This document shows positions 1 to 7,181 of a DNA stretch of 64,000 nucleotides, piece after piece. The notes under the pieces were generated by a model. The model saw only the letters and a list, made by a program, of their open reading frames with translations. It made no database searches and was not told the origin of the DNA. Position numbers and translations under genes: made by a program. Within the stretch, counting starts at the first letter, position 1. Every line of letters starts with the position of its first letter. Source of the stretch: Paenibacillus sp. JDR-2 (GTDB lineage Bacteria; Bacillota; Bacilli; Paenibacillales; Paenibacillaceae); the NCBI RefSeq assembly GCF_000023585.1, contig NC_012914.1:1994501-2058500 (forward strand), read 5' to 3'.

Positions 1-291
1 GCAAATCATTCGATATACCCGGTACCTAAGTTTCATAAACGATCTGCTTGCCGCATGGCGTTAGCTATTATTGACTAGGACTAGAGGCAGTGGGGCTGTT
101 CCATTCTATCCTTGCGCCGGGAATTGCCCCCGGCCGTTGCCTTGCCCCGCTGAATCAGAATTGTACAATGTTTTTAATCAGACCAAGGCGCTTAATCAGT
201 TGCCGACGCATCGCAGCAATTATAGAGTTGATTATTCTTGAACATTGTATCAAACTTAACTTGACTACAAACTAAAGGAGAGAGAACAGAT
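1..291. other. Window start, no recognisable gene
   Basis: The first 291 bases hold no reading frame with recognisable protein character. Short frames run in from the left edge (stops near 63 and 78) and could be the tail of an upstream gene, but they are too short to judge. The last 50 bases carry the leader and the AAAGGAGAG ribosome binding site of the SDR gene that follows. Confidence 0.4.
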
Positions 292-1008
292 ATGCAATCC
301 GTAGCAGGTAAAGTAGCGTTAATTACAGGAGCAGGGCGTGGTATCGGACGGGCGGTAGCCATTGCGTTCGCGCAAGAGGGCATTCATGTCGGCCTTGTTG
401 GACGAACGCTTGAGAACTTACATAAAGTAGCGGAAGAGCTTAAGCCGTATGGCGTGAAGGTAGCCCTTGCATCAGCCGACGTGGCCGATCTGGCTTCGAT
501 TACCGCAGCGGTTGAGATCATTCGCTCCGAATTAGGTGCCATCGATATTCTAATTAACAACGCTGGCGTAGGCAAATTCGGCGGTTTCATGGATCTGACG
601 CCGGAAGAGTGGACCAACATTATTGATGTTAACGTCAAAGGCGTGTACTACACGACACGCGCGGTATTGCCTGAAATGATTGAACGCAATACAGGCGATA
701 TCGTAAACATTGCGTCCACGGCCGGTCAGAGAGGAGCGCCTCTCACAAGCGCGTATACGGCTTCGAAGGCTGCCGTTATCGGTCTCAGCGAATCCTTAAT
801 GCTTGAGGTTCGCAAGAATAACATTCGGGTAATCACCTTGACCCCAAGCACGGTTGCAACGGATATGGCTGTGGAGCTTAAGCTAACCGACGGCAACCCT
901 GAGAAGGTTATGCAGCCTGAAGATTTGGCTGATTTGATTGTCGCGCAGCTGAAGCTCCACCGCCGTGTCGTATTGAAGCAAGCGGGACTTTGGTCAACCA
1001 ACCCATAA
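292..1008 (+). CDS. SDR-family oxidoreductase, 3-ketoacyl-ACP reductase-like
   Basis: A 238-residue short-chain dehydrogenase/reductase. The N-terminal Rossmann signature TGAGRGIG (about residues 13-20), the NNAG motif near residue 89, the catalytic Ser near 142 and the YTASK motif (Tyr/Lys near 155-159) are all present, so an active NAD(P)H-dependent enzyme is expected. Proteins of this type are often annotated as 3-ketoacyl-ACP reductase, but the true substrate cannot be read from sequence and there are no fatty-acid genes around it. The start is the ATG placed 11 bases after AAAGGAGAG. It appears to be monocistronic: a strong terminator follows directly. Confidence 0.88.
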   Translation: MQSVAGKVALITGAGRGIGRAVAIAFAQEGIHVGLVGRTLENLHKVAEELKPYGVKVALASADVADLASITAAVEIIRSELGAIDILINNAGVGKFGGFMDLTPEEWTNIIDVNVKGVYYTTRAVLPEMIERNTGDIVNIASTAGQRGAPLTSAYTASKAAVIGLSESLMLEVRKNNIRVITLTPSTVATDMAVELKLTDGNPEKVMQPEDLADLIVAQLKLHRRVVLKQAGLWSTNP

Positions 1009-1030
1009 GGGCGTAATACGAAATAAGAAA

Positions 1031-1070
1031 CAAGCAAAAGACTGCCGATTTATCGTCAGTCTTTTGCTTG
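1031..1070 (+). terminator. Intrinsic terminator after the SDR gene
   Basis: Perfect 14-base arms CAAGCAAAAGACTG and CAGTCTTTTGCTTG enclose a 12-base loop. The arms contain A and T runs, so the hairpin could stop transcription from either direction. Confidence 0.8.
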
Positions 1071-1136
1071 TTGTATACGGGATAGTGTTATATATTCGAT
1101 ATTATTTATAACTCATTCGTAGGCGGAGAGGTGACA

Positions 1137-2087
1137 ATGGCAAATATTAATGACATTGCAAAGCGCGCGGGCGTATCGGTATCAACGGTATCCAGGGTGT
1201 TAAATCATAATCCGTATGTGTCGGAGGAGAAGCGTGCGGCTGTTCAGCGCGTGATTGACGAATTGGATTACACGCCAAACCGCTTGGCCGTTGATTTAAA
1301 CCGACAAGAAACAAGAACCATCGGTGTCATCATGCCTTACAACAATAATCAGGCTTTTGATCAGCTGCTTCATGGCGTGCTTAACCGCTCGGTGGAACGC
1401 GATTATTCCGTTATGGTGCTGCCTACCAAGTACGATCCGGCTAAAGAGCTACGTTCCCTGGACAGGCTGAAAAATAAACAGCTGGACGGGATTATCCTTA
1501 CGTCCCGCTCGAATGCATGGGACGCCATTGTCCCGTACTCCAAATACGGGGCCATTGTGGCTTGCGAATATACGGATCATCCGGAGATTGGCTGCGCCTA
1601 CATGGACCGGTATGCCTCTTTCGTAGACGCCTTCCGATTATTAAAAGACAAGGGTCATTCCCGTGTCGCTTTTACGACGGCAAGAGGTGAAGAGAGCAAT
1701 AGTACCCGACTGACTTTCAAAGCGTATGAGCATATTTTGGGCGAACTTCCGCCTGCCTACCATATCAGCGATTGCTACAGCATGGAGGATGGGGTACGGG
1801 CAGCCAAGCAGCTGCTTCATGCTAAACGGAGACCAACGGCTATTTACGCGAACGGCGATGAGGTTGCAACGGGAATATACCAGTATGCAAGGAGCATCCA
1901 GCTGGAGGTGCCGGAAGACTTGGCGATCATCGGCCAAGAAAACCAGCCGGTCGGAATTGGATTAGGTCTATCTACGGTTGATCATCAATTGGTGAAAGTC
2001 GGAGAGCAAGCCTTTGATCTCATCGTTGAAAAATCCAGGGATAAGATCGAGATTCCGTATCGCATCGTTGTAAGGCAATCGATTTAG
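1137..2087 (+). CDS. LacI-family transcriptional regulator
   Basis: A 316-residue regulator with a complete LacI helix-turn-helix at the N-terminus (NINDIAKRAGVSVSTVSRVL, residues 2-21), the hinge helix region around residues 45-58 and a periplasmic-binding-protein-like effector domain (TIGVIMPY onwards; AIIGQENQPVG near 265). The ATG at 1137 is preferred over the in-frame GTG at 1131 because GGAGAGG ends only a base before 1131 but 7 bases before 1137. No sugar genes are adjacent, so its target is unknown. The next gene is a phosphatase 78 bases downstream. The effector is probably a sugar or nucleobase, by family. Confidence 0.88.
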   Translation: MANINDIAKRAGVSVSTVSRVLNHNPYVSEEKRAAVQRVIDELDYTPNRLAVDLNRQETRTIGVIMPYNNNQAFDQLLHGVLNRSVERDYSVMVLPTKYDPAKELRSLDRLKNKQLDGIILTSRSNAWDAIVPYSKYGAIVACEYTDHPEIGCAYMDRYASFVDAFRLLKDKGHSRVAFTTARGEESNSTRLTFKAYEHILGELPPAYHISDCYSMEDGVRAAKQLLHAKRRPTAIYANGDEVATGIYQYARSIQLEVPEDLAIIGQENQPVGIGLGLSTVDHQLVKVGEQAFDLIVEKSRDKIEIPYRIVVRQSI

Positions 2088-2164
2088 CTATTGACCTGAA
2101 AAGGATTTCATACTTTAGCCTACAGACAAGAGATTGATTCTAAAGCTGTAGGAGGAAGATAGCT

Positions 2165-2623
2165 ATGTATACGGCCCTTATTTTTGACGTTGACGGCACT
2201 TTGATCAATTCGGAAGAGCACCGGCATACGATTCATGTTTTTGACGGAATTGGGGAGCTGCTCGCTGAACTTAGAGAGTATCCGGTTCTAAAAGGAGTGG
2301 TTACCTCGAAGACGAGTCAGGAGTATCTGGATGACTTTGTCCCCTTTGGTCTCGTTCGCGACCTGCCCTTTGCCTTATGCGCGGATGATACGAAGAGGCA
2401 TAAGCCTCATCCGGAGCCTTTGCTTGCCTTTCTTGAGATCTCGGGCGCACGGGCGGACTCAACCATTTATATCGGCGACACCGTCTACGACTACGAATGC
2501 GCCAGAGATGCCGGAGTAGATTTTGGATTAGCGTTATGGGGATGCAGGCAGCCTGACCTTATTCCCGCAAAGTATAAATTTGAACATCCGAAAGATATAC
2601 TGACTCTTCTGAATCGTCCTTAA
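2165..2623 (+). CDS. HAD-family phosphatase without a cap domain
   Basis: A 152-residue haloacid dehalogenase superfamily hydrolase. Motif I DVDGT (residues 8-12), motif II VTSKT (about 45-49), the motif III lysine in KRHKPHP (about 75-81) and motif IV GDTVYD (about 103-108) are all present. Relatives of the phosphoglycolate phosphatase/PpaX group have about 210 residues and carry a four-helix C1 cap between motif I and the segment that here reads VFDGIGELL. In this protein DVDGTLINSEE runs straight into that segment, so about 60 residues are missing in frame. The core could still be active but with an open active site. Start supported by TAGGAGGAAG. What it hydrolyses is unknown. Confidence 0.8.
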   Translation: MYTALIFDVDGTLINSEEHRHTIHVFDGIGELLAELREYPVLKGVVTSKTSQEYLDDFVPFGLVRDLPFALCADDTKRHKPHPEPLLAFLEISGARADSTIYIGDTVYDYECARDAGVDFGLALWGCRQPDLIPAKYKFEHPKDILTLLNRP

Positions 2624-2726
2624 TGGCAAGGGAGATTGACCTTTCCAATCACAATGCCAATAATAGAGAAACAACCCTTAACGCAAGCCGCACCCTATTT
2701 TGTTCCCTTAAGGAGATTTACCCTGC

Positions 2727-4202
2727 ATGTCCATACGCTTTAAATTGCTATTATCTTATGCGGCAATGCTGGTCATACCGCTTATATCGATCCTGGTTAT
2801 CAGTCTGCTCCTGGTTATCTTCTATCAAGGGGACGTGAAGAACCTAAAGGGCGTTTATGAAACGACGGAAAACAGGTTTGGCCACGAAGCTGTCGAGCAT
2901 GCGGTAAAAGAAATCAAACGTACATCGGTCCGGCATCCCGATTTATTGCTGGACTCTACGTATTTGAATGATATGTCCGCTGATTTGGAAAAAAACGATT
3001 CCGGTATCATCGTAAGAAGAGGCGATGACGTCTACTACCGCTCGGAGATTATGGCGCAAAGTCCTCGGCTGGCAGCTGATTTGCCGGAATATGCGCAGCC
3101 GAATGCTTCAAACGGTTATACAGAGAAAAAAGAAGGAAATACGAATTATGTATTTTTGCAGTTTGACGTCATGTTTAAGGACGAACCGGTCAGCCTGTTT
3201 ATTATATCGAAGGAAGATCCGCTTACCTACTTCATCCGCAAGTATTTCCCTACCTTATTTGTATGTTCCTTGTTGATTCTTATTATCACTCATGTCCTGC
3301 TGACGACTTATATGTCCAAAAACATTATCCGCCGCCTGCAGACCTTGCGGACAGCCGCGCGGGAGATGAAGAATGGAAATCTGGATTTCAAGCTTCAGGT
3401 TGAAGGCAAAGACGAGATTGGTCAATTAGGCATGGCCTTTGAGGATATGCGTTCGCGCATGCAGGATTCTATTCGGATCCAAGCTCAATACGAGGAGAAC
3501 CGAAAGGAATTGATTGCAAGCATATCGCATGATCTGAGAACGCCGCTTACCGCCATCCGGGGTTATATTGACGGGGTGATGGAAGGTGTGGCGGATACGC
3601 CGGAGAAAAGCGCGAGGTACATGAAAACGATCGATGCGAAGGCCGCGGAGCTAGAGCATCTGATCAACGAACTCTTTTTGTACTCCAAGCTTGATCTTAA
3701 CCGCCAGCCGTTCCTCTTTGAAGCGGTGGAACTGTTGCCTTTTCTAAACGATTTGTCGGAGGAGCTTCAATTCGAGCTTGAGAAAAAATCAATTGCGTTC
3801 GAGCCCGATATCCATGTGCCTGCCGGATCTTTCGTACGCATGGACAGAGACCAATTCAAACGCGTGCTGAATAATATTATCTCCAATAGCGTCAGGTATA
3901 TGGACAAACCCTTGCCGGTTATCCGGATAAAAGCATATCTAGAGGGGAATCAAGCAGTCATGAAGATTTCGGATAACGGGATCGGAATGAAGGACAAAGA
4001 TCTTGAACACATGTTCGAACGGTTCTATCGCGCCGACGAATCGCGGAGCGTTAAGACGGGCGGGAGTGGCCTTGGGCTTGCCATTGCAAAGCAAATCATG
4101 GAGAGCCATAACGGAGAAATAACGGCAGCAAGCAAGTGGACAGCCGGTACAACCATCAGCTTGTATTTGCCCATTCATTCAAGGGAAGGAGGAGGGAAAT
4201 GA
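2727..4202 (+). CDS. Two-component sensor histidine kinase (HAMP type)
   Basis: A 491-residue membrane kinase. TM1 spans about residues 8-32, an extracytoplasmic sensor domain follows to about 175, TM2 about 178-198, then a HAMP linker and the catalytic core: H-box SISHDLRTPL near residue 270, N-box NNIISNSVRYM near 385, and G boxes DNGIGM and GGSGLGLAI. The architecture resembles BaeS-type envelope-stress kinases. Start chosen at the ATG 12 bases after AAGGAG. It overlaps the response regulator by ATGA (4199-4202), so the two are translationally coupled. The neighbouring uppP, dedA and RND genes suggest it watches the cell envelope; the signal is not known. Confidence 0.9.
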   Translation: MSIRFKLLLSYAAMLVIPLISILVISLLLVIFYQGDVKNLKGVYETTENRFGHEAVEHAVKEIKRTSVRHPDLLLDSTYLNDMSADLEKNDSGIIVRRGDDVYYRSEIMAQSPRLAADLPEYAQPNASNGYTEKKEGNTNYVFLQFDVMFKDEPVSLFIISKEDPLTYFIRKYFPTLFVCSLLILIITHVLLTTYMSKNIIRRLQTLRTAAREMKNGNLDFKLQVEGKDEIGQLGMAFEDMRSRMQDSIRIQAQYEENRKELIASISHDLRTPLTAIRGYIDGVMEGVADTPEKSARYMKTIDAKAAELEHLINELFLYSKLDLNRQPFLFEAVELLPFLNDLSEELQFELEKKSIAFEPDIHVPAGSFVRMDRDQFKRVLNNIISNSVRYMDKPLPVIRIKAYLEGNQAVMKISDNGIGMKDKDLEHMFERFYRADESRSVKTGGSGLGLAIAKQIMESHNGEITAASKWTAGTTISLYLPIHSREGGGK

Positions 4203-4888
4203 TCAAGTCGGTTTTGCTGATTGAAGACGATACAACGATAGCGGAGCTTCAGCGGGATTACCTGGAGATTAACGGATTTGAAGTGCAGGTAGCCGCTGAT
4301 GGAGAAGCGGGTCTGGCAATGAGCTTGTCCGGCCATTATGATCTGGTCATTCTGGACCTGATGATACCCAAGATGAACGGGTTCGAGGTTTGCAAGAAAA
4401 TAAGGGAGAAGCAGGACATTCCGATTCTTATCGTCACTTCTCTCCATGACGATATTGACGTGATTCGGGGGTTGGGTCTTGGCGCGGACGATTACATTAC
4501 CAAACCGTTTAAGCCAGCCGAGTTGGTTGCAAGAGTGAAGGCCCATCTGGCCAGGTATGAGCGGCTGGTTGGCAAAAAAGACGTCAAAAACATCGTTCAA
4601 ATTCGTGATCTGTATATCGATCCGGATACGCGCAAGGTCTATGTGAATGACGAGGAAGCGGTATTAACAACGAAAGAATTTGATCTGCTGTACTTCCTGG
4701 CGAGTCATCCCAATAAAGTGTTTAGCAAAGAGCATCTCTTTGAACGGATATGGGGAGTTGACGCGCTTGGAGATATGCAGACGGTTACCGTGCATATTAG
4801 GAAAATTCGCGAAAAAATTGAAAAGGACTCTGCTAACCCCGTCTATATCGAAACGGTATGGGGGGCTGGCTATCGCTGCAGAGGGTAA
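4199..4888 (+). CDS. OmpR/PhoB-family response regulator
   Basis: A 229-residue response regulator. The receiver domain (residues 1-120) shows the acidic pocket IEDD, the phospho-acceptor Asp in LVILDLMIP near residue 53, the conserved Thr and the KPF lysine near 104. A winged-helix DNA-binding domain follows (about 135-228, ending VETVWGAGYRCRG-like). The start ATG at 4199 overlaps the kinase stop and is preceded by GGAGGAGGG; a longer in-frame start at 4136 lies inside the kinase and is not needed. As an OmpR-type dimer it should bind direct repeats spaced about 11 bases; such a repeat lies just downstream in front of uppP (4937-4953). Confidence 0.92.
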   Translation: MIKSVLLIEDDTTIAELQRDYLEINGFEVQVAADGEAGLAMSLSGHYDLVILDLMIPKMNGFEVCKKIREKQDIPILIVTSLHDDIDVIRGLGLGADDYITKPFKPAELVARVKAHLARYERLVGKKDVKNIVQIRDLYIDPDTRKVYVNDEEAVLTTKEFDLLYFLASHPNKVFSKEHLFERIWGVDALGDMQTVTVHIRKIREKIEKDSANPVYIETVWGAGYRCRG

Positions 4889-4890
4889 AG

Positions 4891-4928
4891 AAAAGTCTGA
4901 TCCGGGGATCAGGCTTTTTTTATTTTTT
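4891..4928 (+). terminator. Intrinsic terminator of the kinase/regulator operon
   Basis: Arms CTGATCC and GGATCAG with a 2-base loop, followed by GC and a long T-rich run. Confidence 0.85.
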
Positions 4929-4936
4929 TCATAATA

Positions 4937-4991
4937 GTTAATAAAAATTTAATCGAATATTCACTGCTCGTTGAGATCTTCGCCTTACATT
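4937..4991 (+). promoter_or_regulatory. Candidate activator repeat and -10 in front of uppP
   Basis: GTTAAT-AAAAA-TTTAAT (4937-4953) is a pair of hexamers in an 11-base phase, the geometry used by OmpR-family regulators. A possible -10, TACATT, begins at 4986, 48 bases after the first TTAA. The same arrangement occurs at 14026 and 52714. Confidence 0.4.
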
Positions 4992-5041
4992 AGGAGAAGT
5001 TTAATTAAGGCATGATTTACGAGAGGAGCAGTTATTCTGTT

Positions 5042-5878
5042 ATGCAAAACATTCTTACAGCTGTTGTTCAGGGCATCATAGAAGGATTAACCGAATTTCT
5101 TCCGGTGTCTTCAACAGGTCATTTGATTTTATCGGGAAAGCTGTTGAACTTTACCGGTGACAAGGCGGATACCTTTGAGATTATTATACAGCTTGGAGCT
5201 ATTCTGGCGGTTGCCGTTATTTATTGGCGGAGAATATTCAACCTTCTGGGAATAAAGGGACTATCGCCGGAGATGGCTGGAGCCCAGCAAGATAAGCTTC
5301 CGGGCAGACTTAATCTTCTCCATATTATTCTTGCCTGCTTGCCCGCGATGGTGCTGGGGCTAGTTCTGCACTCGTTTATTACCTCGTATTTATTCTCCGC
5401 TTACACCGTGCTTGTAGGCTTGGTTTTCGGAGGGATCTTTATGCTGTTCGGCGAGAGCAGCAGCAAGTCTTCTGTCCAATCCGACGGGGTGGATCAGATT
5501 ACCTATAAGCAGGCCGTGTATATCGGATTATTTCAATGTCTGGCGCTTTGGCCAGGCTTCTCGCGCTCGGGTGCGACAATTGCGGGAGGATTATTGGCTG
5601 GTGTTGGCTATAGAGCGGCAACGAACTTCTCGTTCCTGATTGCGATTCCGATGATGGTAGCCGCCAGCGGATTCGAGTTGTTAAAAAGCTATAACACCTT
5701 AACAGCGTCGGATGCGGTATTTTTTATTACCGGCTTCCTGGTCGCTTTTGTGGTGGCCCTAGTTGCGGTTATTACGTTCTTGAAGCTCCTTGAACGCTTC
5801 AAGCTTGCGCCTTTTGCCTATTATCGCTTTGCGCTTGCGGCCGTCTTTCTGGTATACCTGCTGGTTACGGGCAACTAA
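5042..5878 (+). CDS. uppP: Undecaprenyl-diphosphatase UppP (BacA)
   Basis: A 278-residue polytopic membrane enzyme that converts undecaprenyl diphosphate to the monophosphate so the lipid carrier can be reused in peptidoglycan and other wall-polymer synthesis. The two family signatures are clear: QGIIEGLTEFLPVSSTGHL near residues 9-27 (with the catalytic Glu, Ser and Thr/Gly positions) and PGFSRSGATIAGGLL near 174-188 (catalytic Arg). Length equals the E. coli enzyme (273). I prefer ATG 5042 over ATG 5012 because GAGAGGAG lies 13 bases upstream and the protein then starts at the first conserved residues. Overproduction gives bacitracin resistance in known relatives. The DedA and DedA-PAP2 genes nearby fit the same lipid-carrier cycle. 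Confidence 0.95.
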   Translation: MQNILTAVVQGIIEGLTEFLPVSSTGHLILSGKLLNFTGDKADTFEIIIQLGAILAVAVIYWRRIFNLLGIKGLSPEMAGAQQDKLPGRLNLLHIILACLPAMVLGLVLHSFITSYLFSAYTVLVGLVFGGIFMLFGESSSKSSVQSDGVDQITYKQAVYIGLFQCLALWPGFSRSGATIAGGLLAGVGYRAATNFSFLIAIPMMVAASGFELLKSYNTLTASDAVFFITGFLVAFVVALVAVITFLKLLERFKLAPFAYYRFALAAVFLVYLLVTGN

Positions 5879-5916
5879 TCGCTCTATTTCATATTCCCGG
5901 AGGGGGTTGCAGCAAA

Positions 5917-6528
5917 TTGCATAGTGTTATCGATTGGATATCGAATATAGCGGTTCAACTTATTGATGCGGTGGGCATTTACGGGATATTTATCGGCATG
6001 GTGCTGGAGAGTGCCTGTATACCGATTCCAAGCGAAGTTATTTTGCTTAGCGGGGGCTTGGCAGCGGCGAACGGTACGATATCGTGGCAGGCAGTCGTTA
6101 TTGCGGGCGTGCTTGGCAATGTGGCGGGCTCAATAATAGCCTATTATGTCGGAGCGCTTGGCGGAAGAAAAGTTCTAAATAAGTACGGTAAATATGTTTT
6201 CTTTAGAAATTCCCATCTTACTCAAGCCGAGCGGTGGTTCACCCGATATGGAGCAAGCAGCGTGTTTTTTGCGAGAAATCTGCCTTTTATCCGTACTTTT
6301 ATTTCGCTTCCGGCCGGTATAGCCGAGATGAAGTTCTCCAAGTTCTTGTTGTTCACCTTCTTAGGCTGTATTCCGTGGAATGTAGCCTTGGCCTATGCCG
6401 GATACAAAGGTGGAGCCAATATCGATTTACTGGAGAAATACATGCATCCGGTTAGCTATGCGATTGCGCTTCTAGTCGCGGGAGGGCTGGTGTATTGGTT
6501 ATTCCTTAGGAAGCGGATTCGGTTATGA
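5917..6528 (+). CDS. DedA-family membrane protein
   Basis: A 203-residue DedA/SNARE-associated Golgi (VTT) protein. It shows the family hallmarks: GMVLESACIPIPSEVIL near residues 29-45, a re-entrant G-rich hairpin, and the FFARNLPFIRTFISLPAGIAEM segment near 116-136 with the conserved Arg residues. Some DedA proteins (UptA, PopT group) are now known to return undecaprenyl phosphate across the membrane, and placement 38 bases after uppP fits that role, though this is inference. The start is TTG at 5917, 10 bases after GGAGGGGG; there is no ATG in the right place. Its stop overlaps the next start. Confidence 0.9.
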   Translation: MHSVIDWISNIAVQLIDAVGIYGIFIGMVLESACIPIPSEVILLSGGLAAANGTISWQAVVIAGVLGNVAGSIIAYYVGALGGRKVLNKYGKYVFFRNSHLTQAERWFTRYGASSVFFARNLPFIRTFISLPAGIAEMKFSKFLLFTFLGCIPWNVALAYAGYKGGANIDLLEKYMHPVSYAIALLVAGGLVYWLFLRKRIRL

Positions 6529-7022
6529 TTGAACCGGCCCCCGTTTATGCATCCGTCTCGGACATGGTAATCGAGCATTATAATTACGCTCTTACGCCCG
6601 ACGGTCAGCCTGTTATTTATTTAAAAGTATGGAATAAAAGCAAGGAAGCCTTAACGGGCGATTTTTCCGTACAGGTGAGTCGTGCTTATAACAGCAGTCA
6701 GGATGAATACCGGTATAAACGTGTTGGCCATGCCGTTACTTTGGAACGGGTTATTCTTGGACCTGACAAGGAACGGAGCCTTGAAATCCGGAATGTTCCC
6801 AGATTGAGAACCGGTGATTATAGGGCGGAAATTTTGTTCCGGCATTTAACGGAGTCCCAAGAAGATCAAATGGACTTTACGGTAACCCGGACAGATCTAG
6901 GTCAACCCAGTCCGACTCGTACAGGAAACATTCGTATTCACTTCAAGAAGTATGGGTTTATCCTTTTTATTGTCCTGGTGTTAATGACTGGGGGAATATT
7001 CAGACGAAACGGAAATCGATAA
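6525..7022 (+). CDS. C-tail-anchored protein of unknown function
   Basis: A 165-residue protein that I do not recognise. It has no signal peptide. Residues about 15-120 look like a beta-rich sandwich (alternating hydrophobic strands such as VIYLKVWN, FSVQVSRAY, DYRAEILF), and residues about 144-160 form one hydrophobic helix ending in a basic RRNGNR tail. The start overlaps the dedA stop (ATGA), so it should be translated with dedA, and a terminator follows at once. The layout suggests a tail-anchored partner of the DedA protein; the side of the membrane the soluble part faces cannot be told with certainty, because the basic tail could favour either topology. Confidence 0.7.
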   Translation: MIEPAPVYASVSDMVIEHYNYALTPDGQPVIYLKVWNKSKEALTGDFSVQVSRAYNSSQDEYRYKRVGHAVTLERVILGPDKERSLEIRNVPRLRTGDYRAEILFRHLTESQEDQMDFTVTRTDLGQPSPTRTGNIRIHFKKYGFILFIVLVLMTGGIFRRNGNR

Positions 7023-7032
7023 AAAATGCACA

Positions 7033-7073
7033 ACGGCTGCCGGGCATCGCGTATGACGGCAGCCGTTTTTATT
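7033..7073 (+). terminator. Intrinsic terminator after the uppP-dedA cluster
   Basis: Arms AACGGCTGCCG and CGGCAGCCGTT, 17-base loop, then a T run. Confidence 0.85.
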
Positions 7074-7181
7074 AACCAATGCAACAAACCGGATTTTGGA
7101 AGCGAAATTATTTTTTCACGAATGAACAATTCCGCCCATGCCTGAGTCTTTCCCTATATAGACAGGAGAGGAGAGTTCATA

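Noticed and set aside
90..275. Open frame of 61 codons at the left edge
   Set aside because: No ribosome binding site, odd composition and overlap with the leader of the SDR gene; no recognisable protein.
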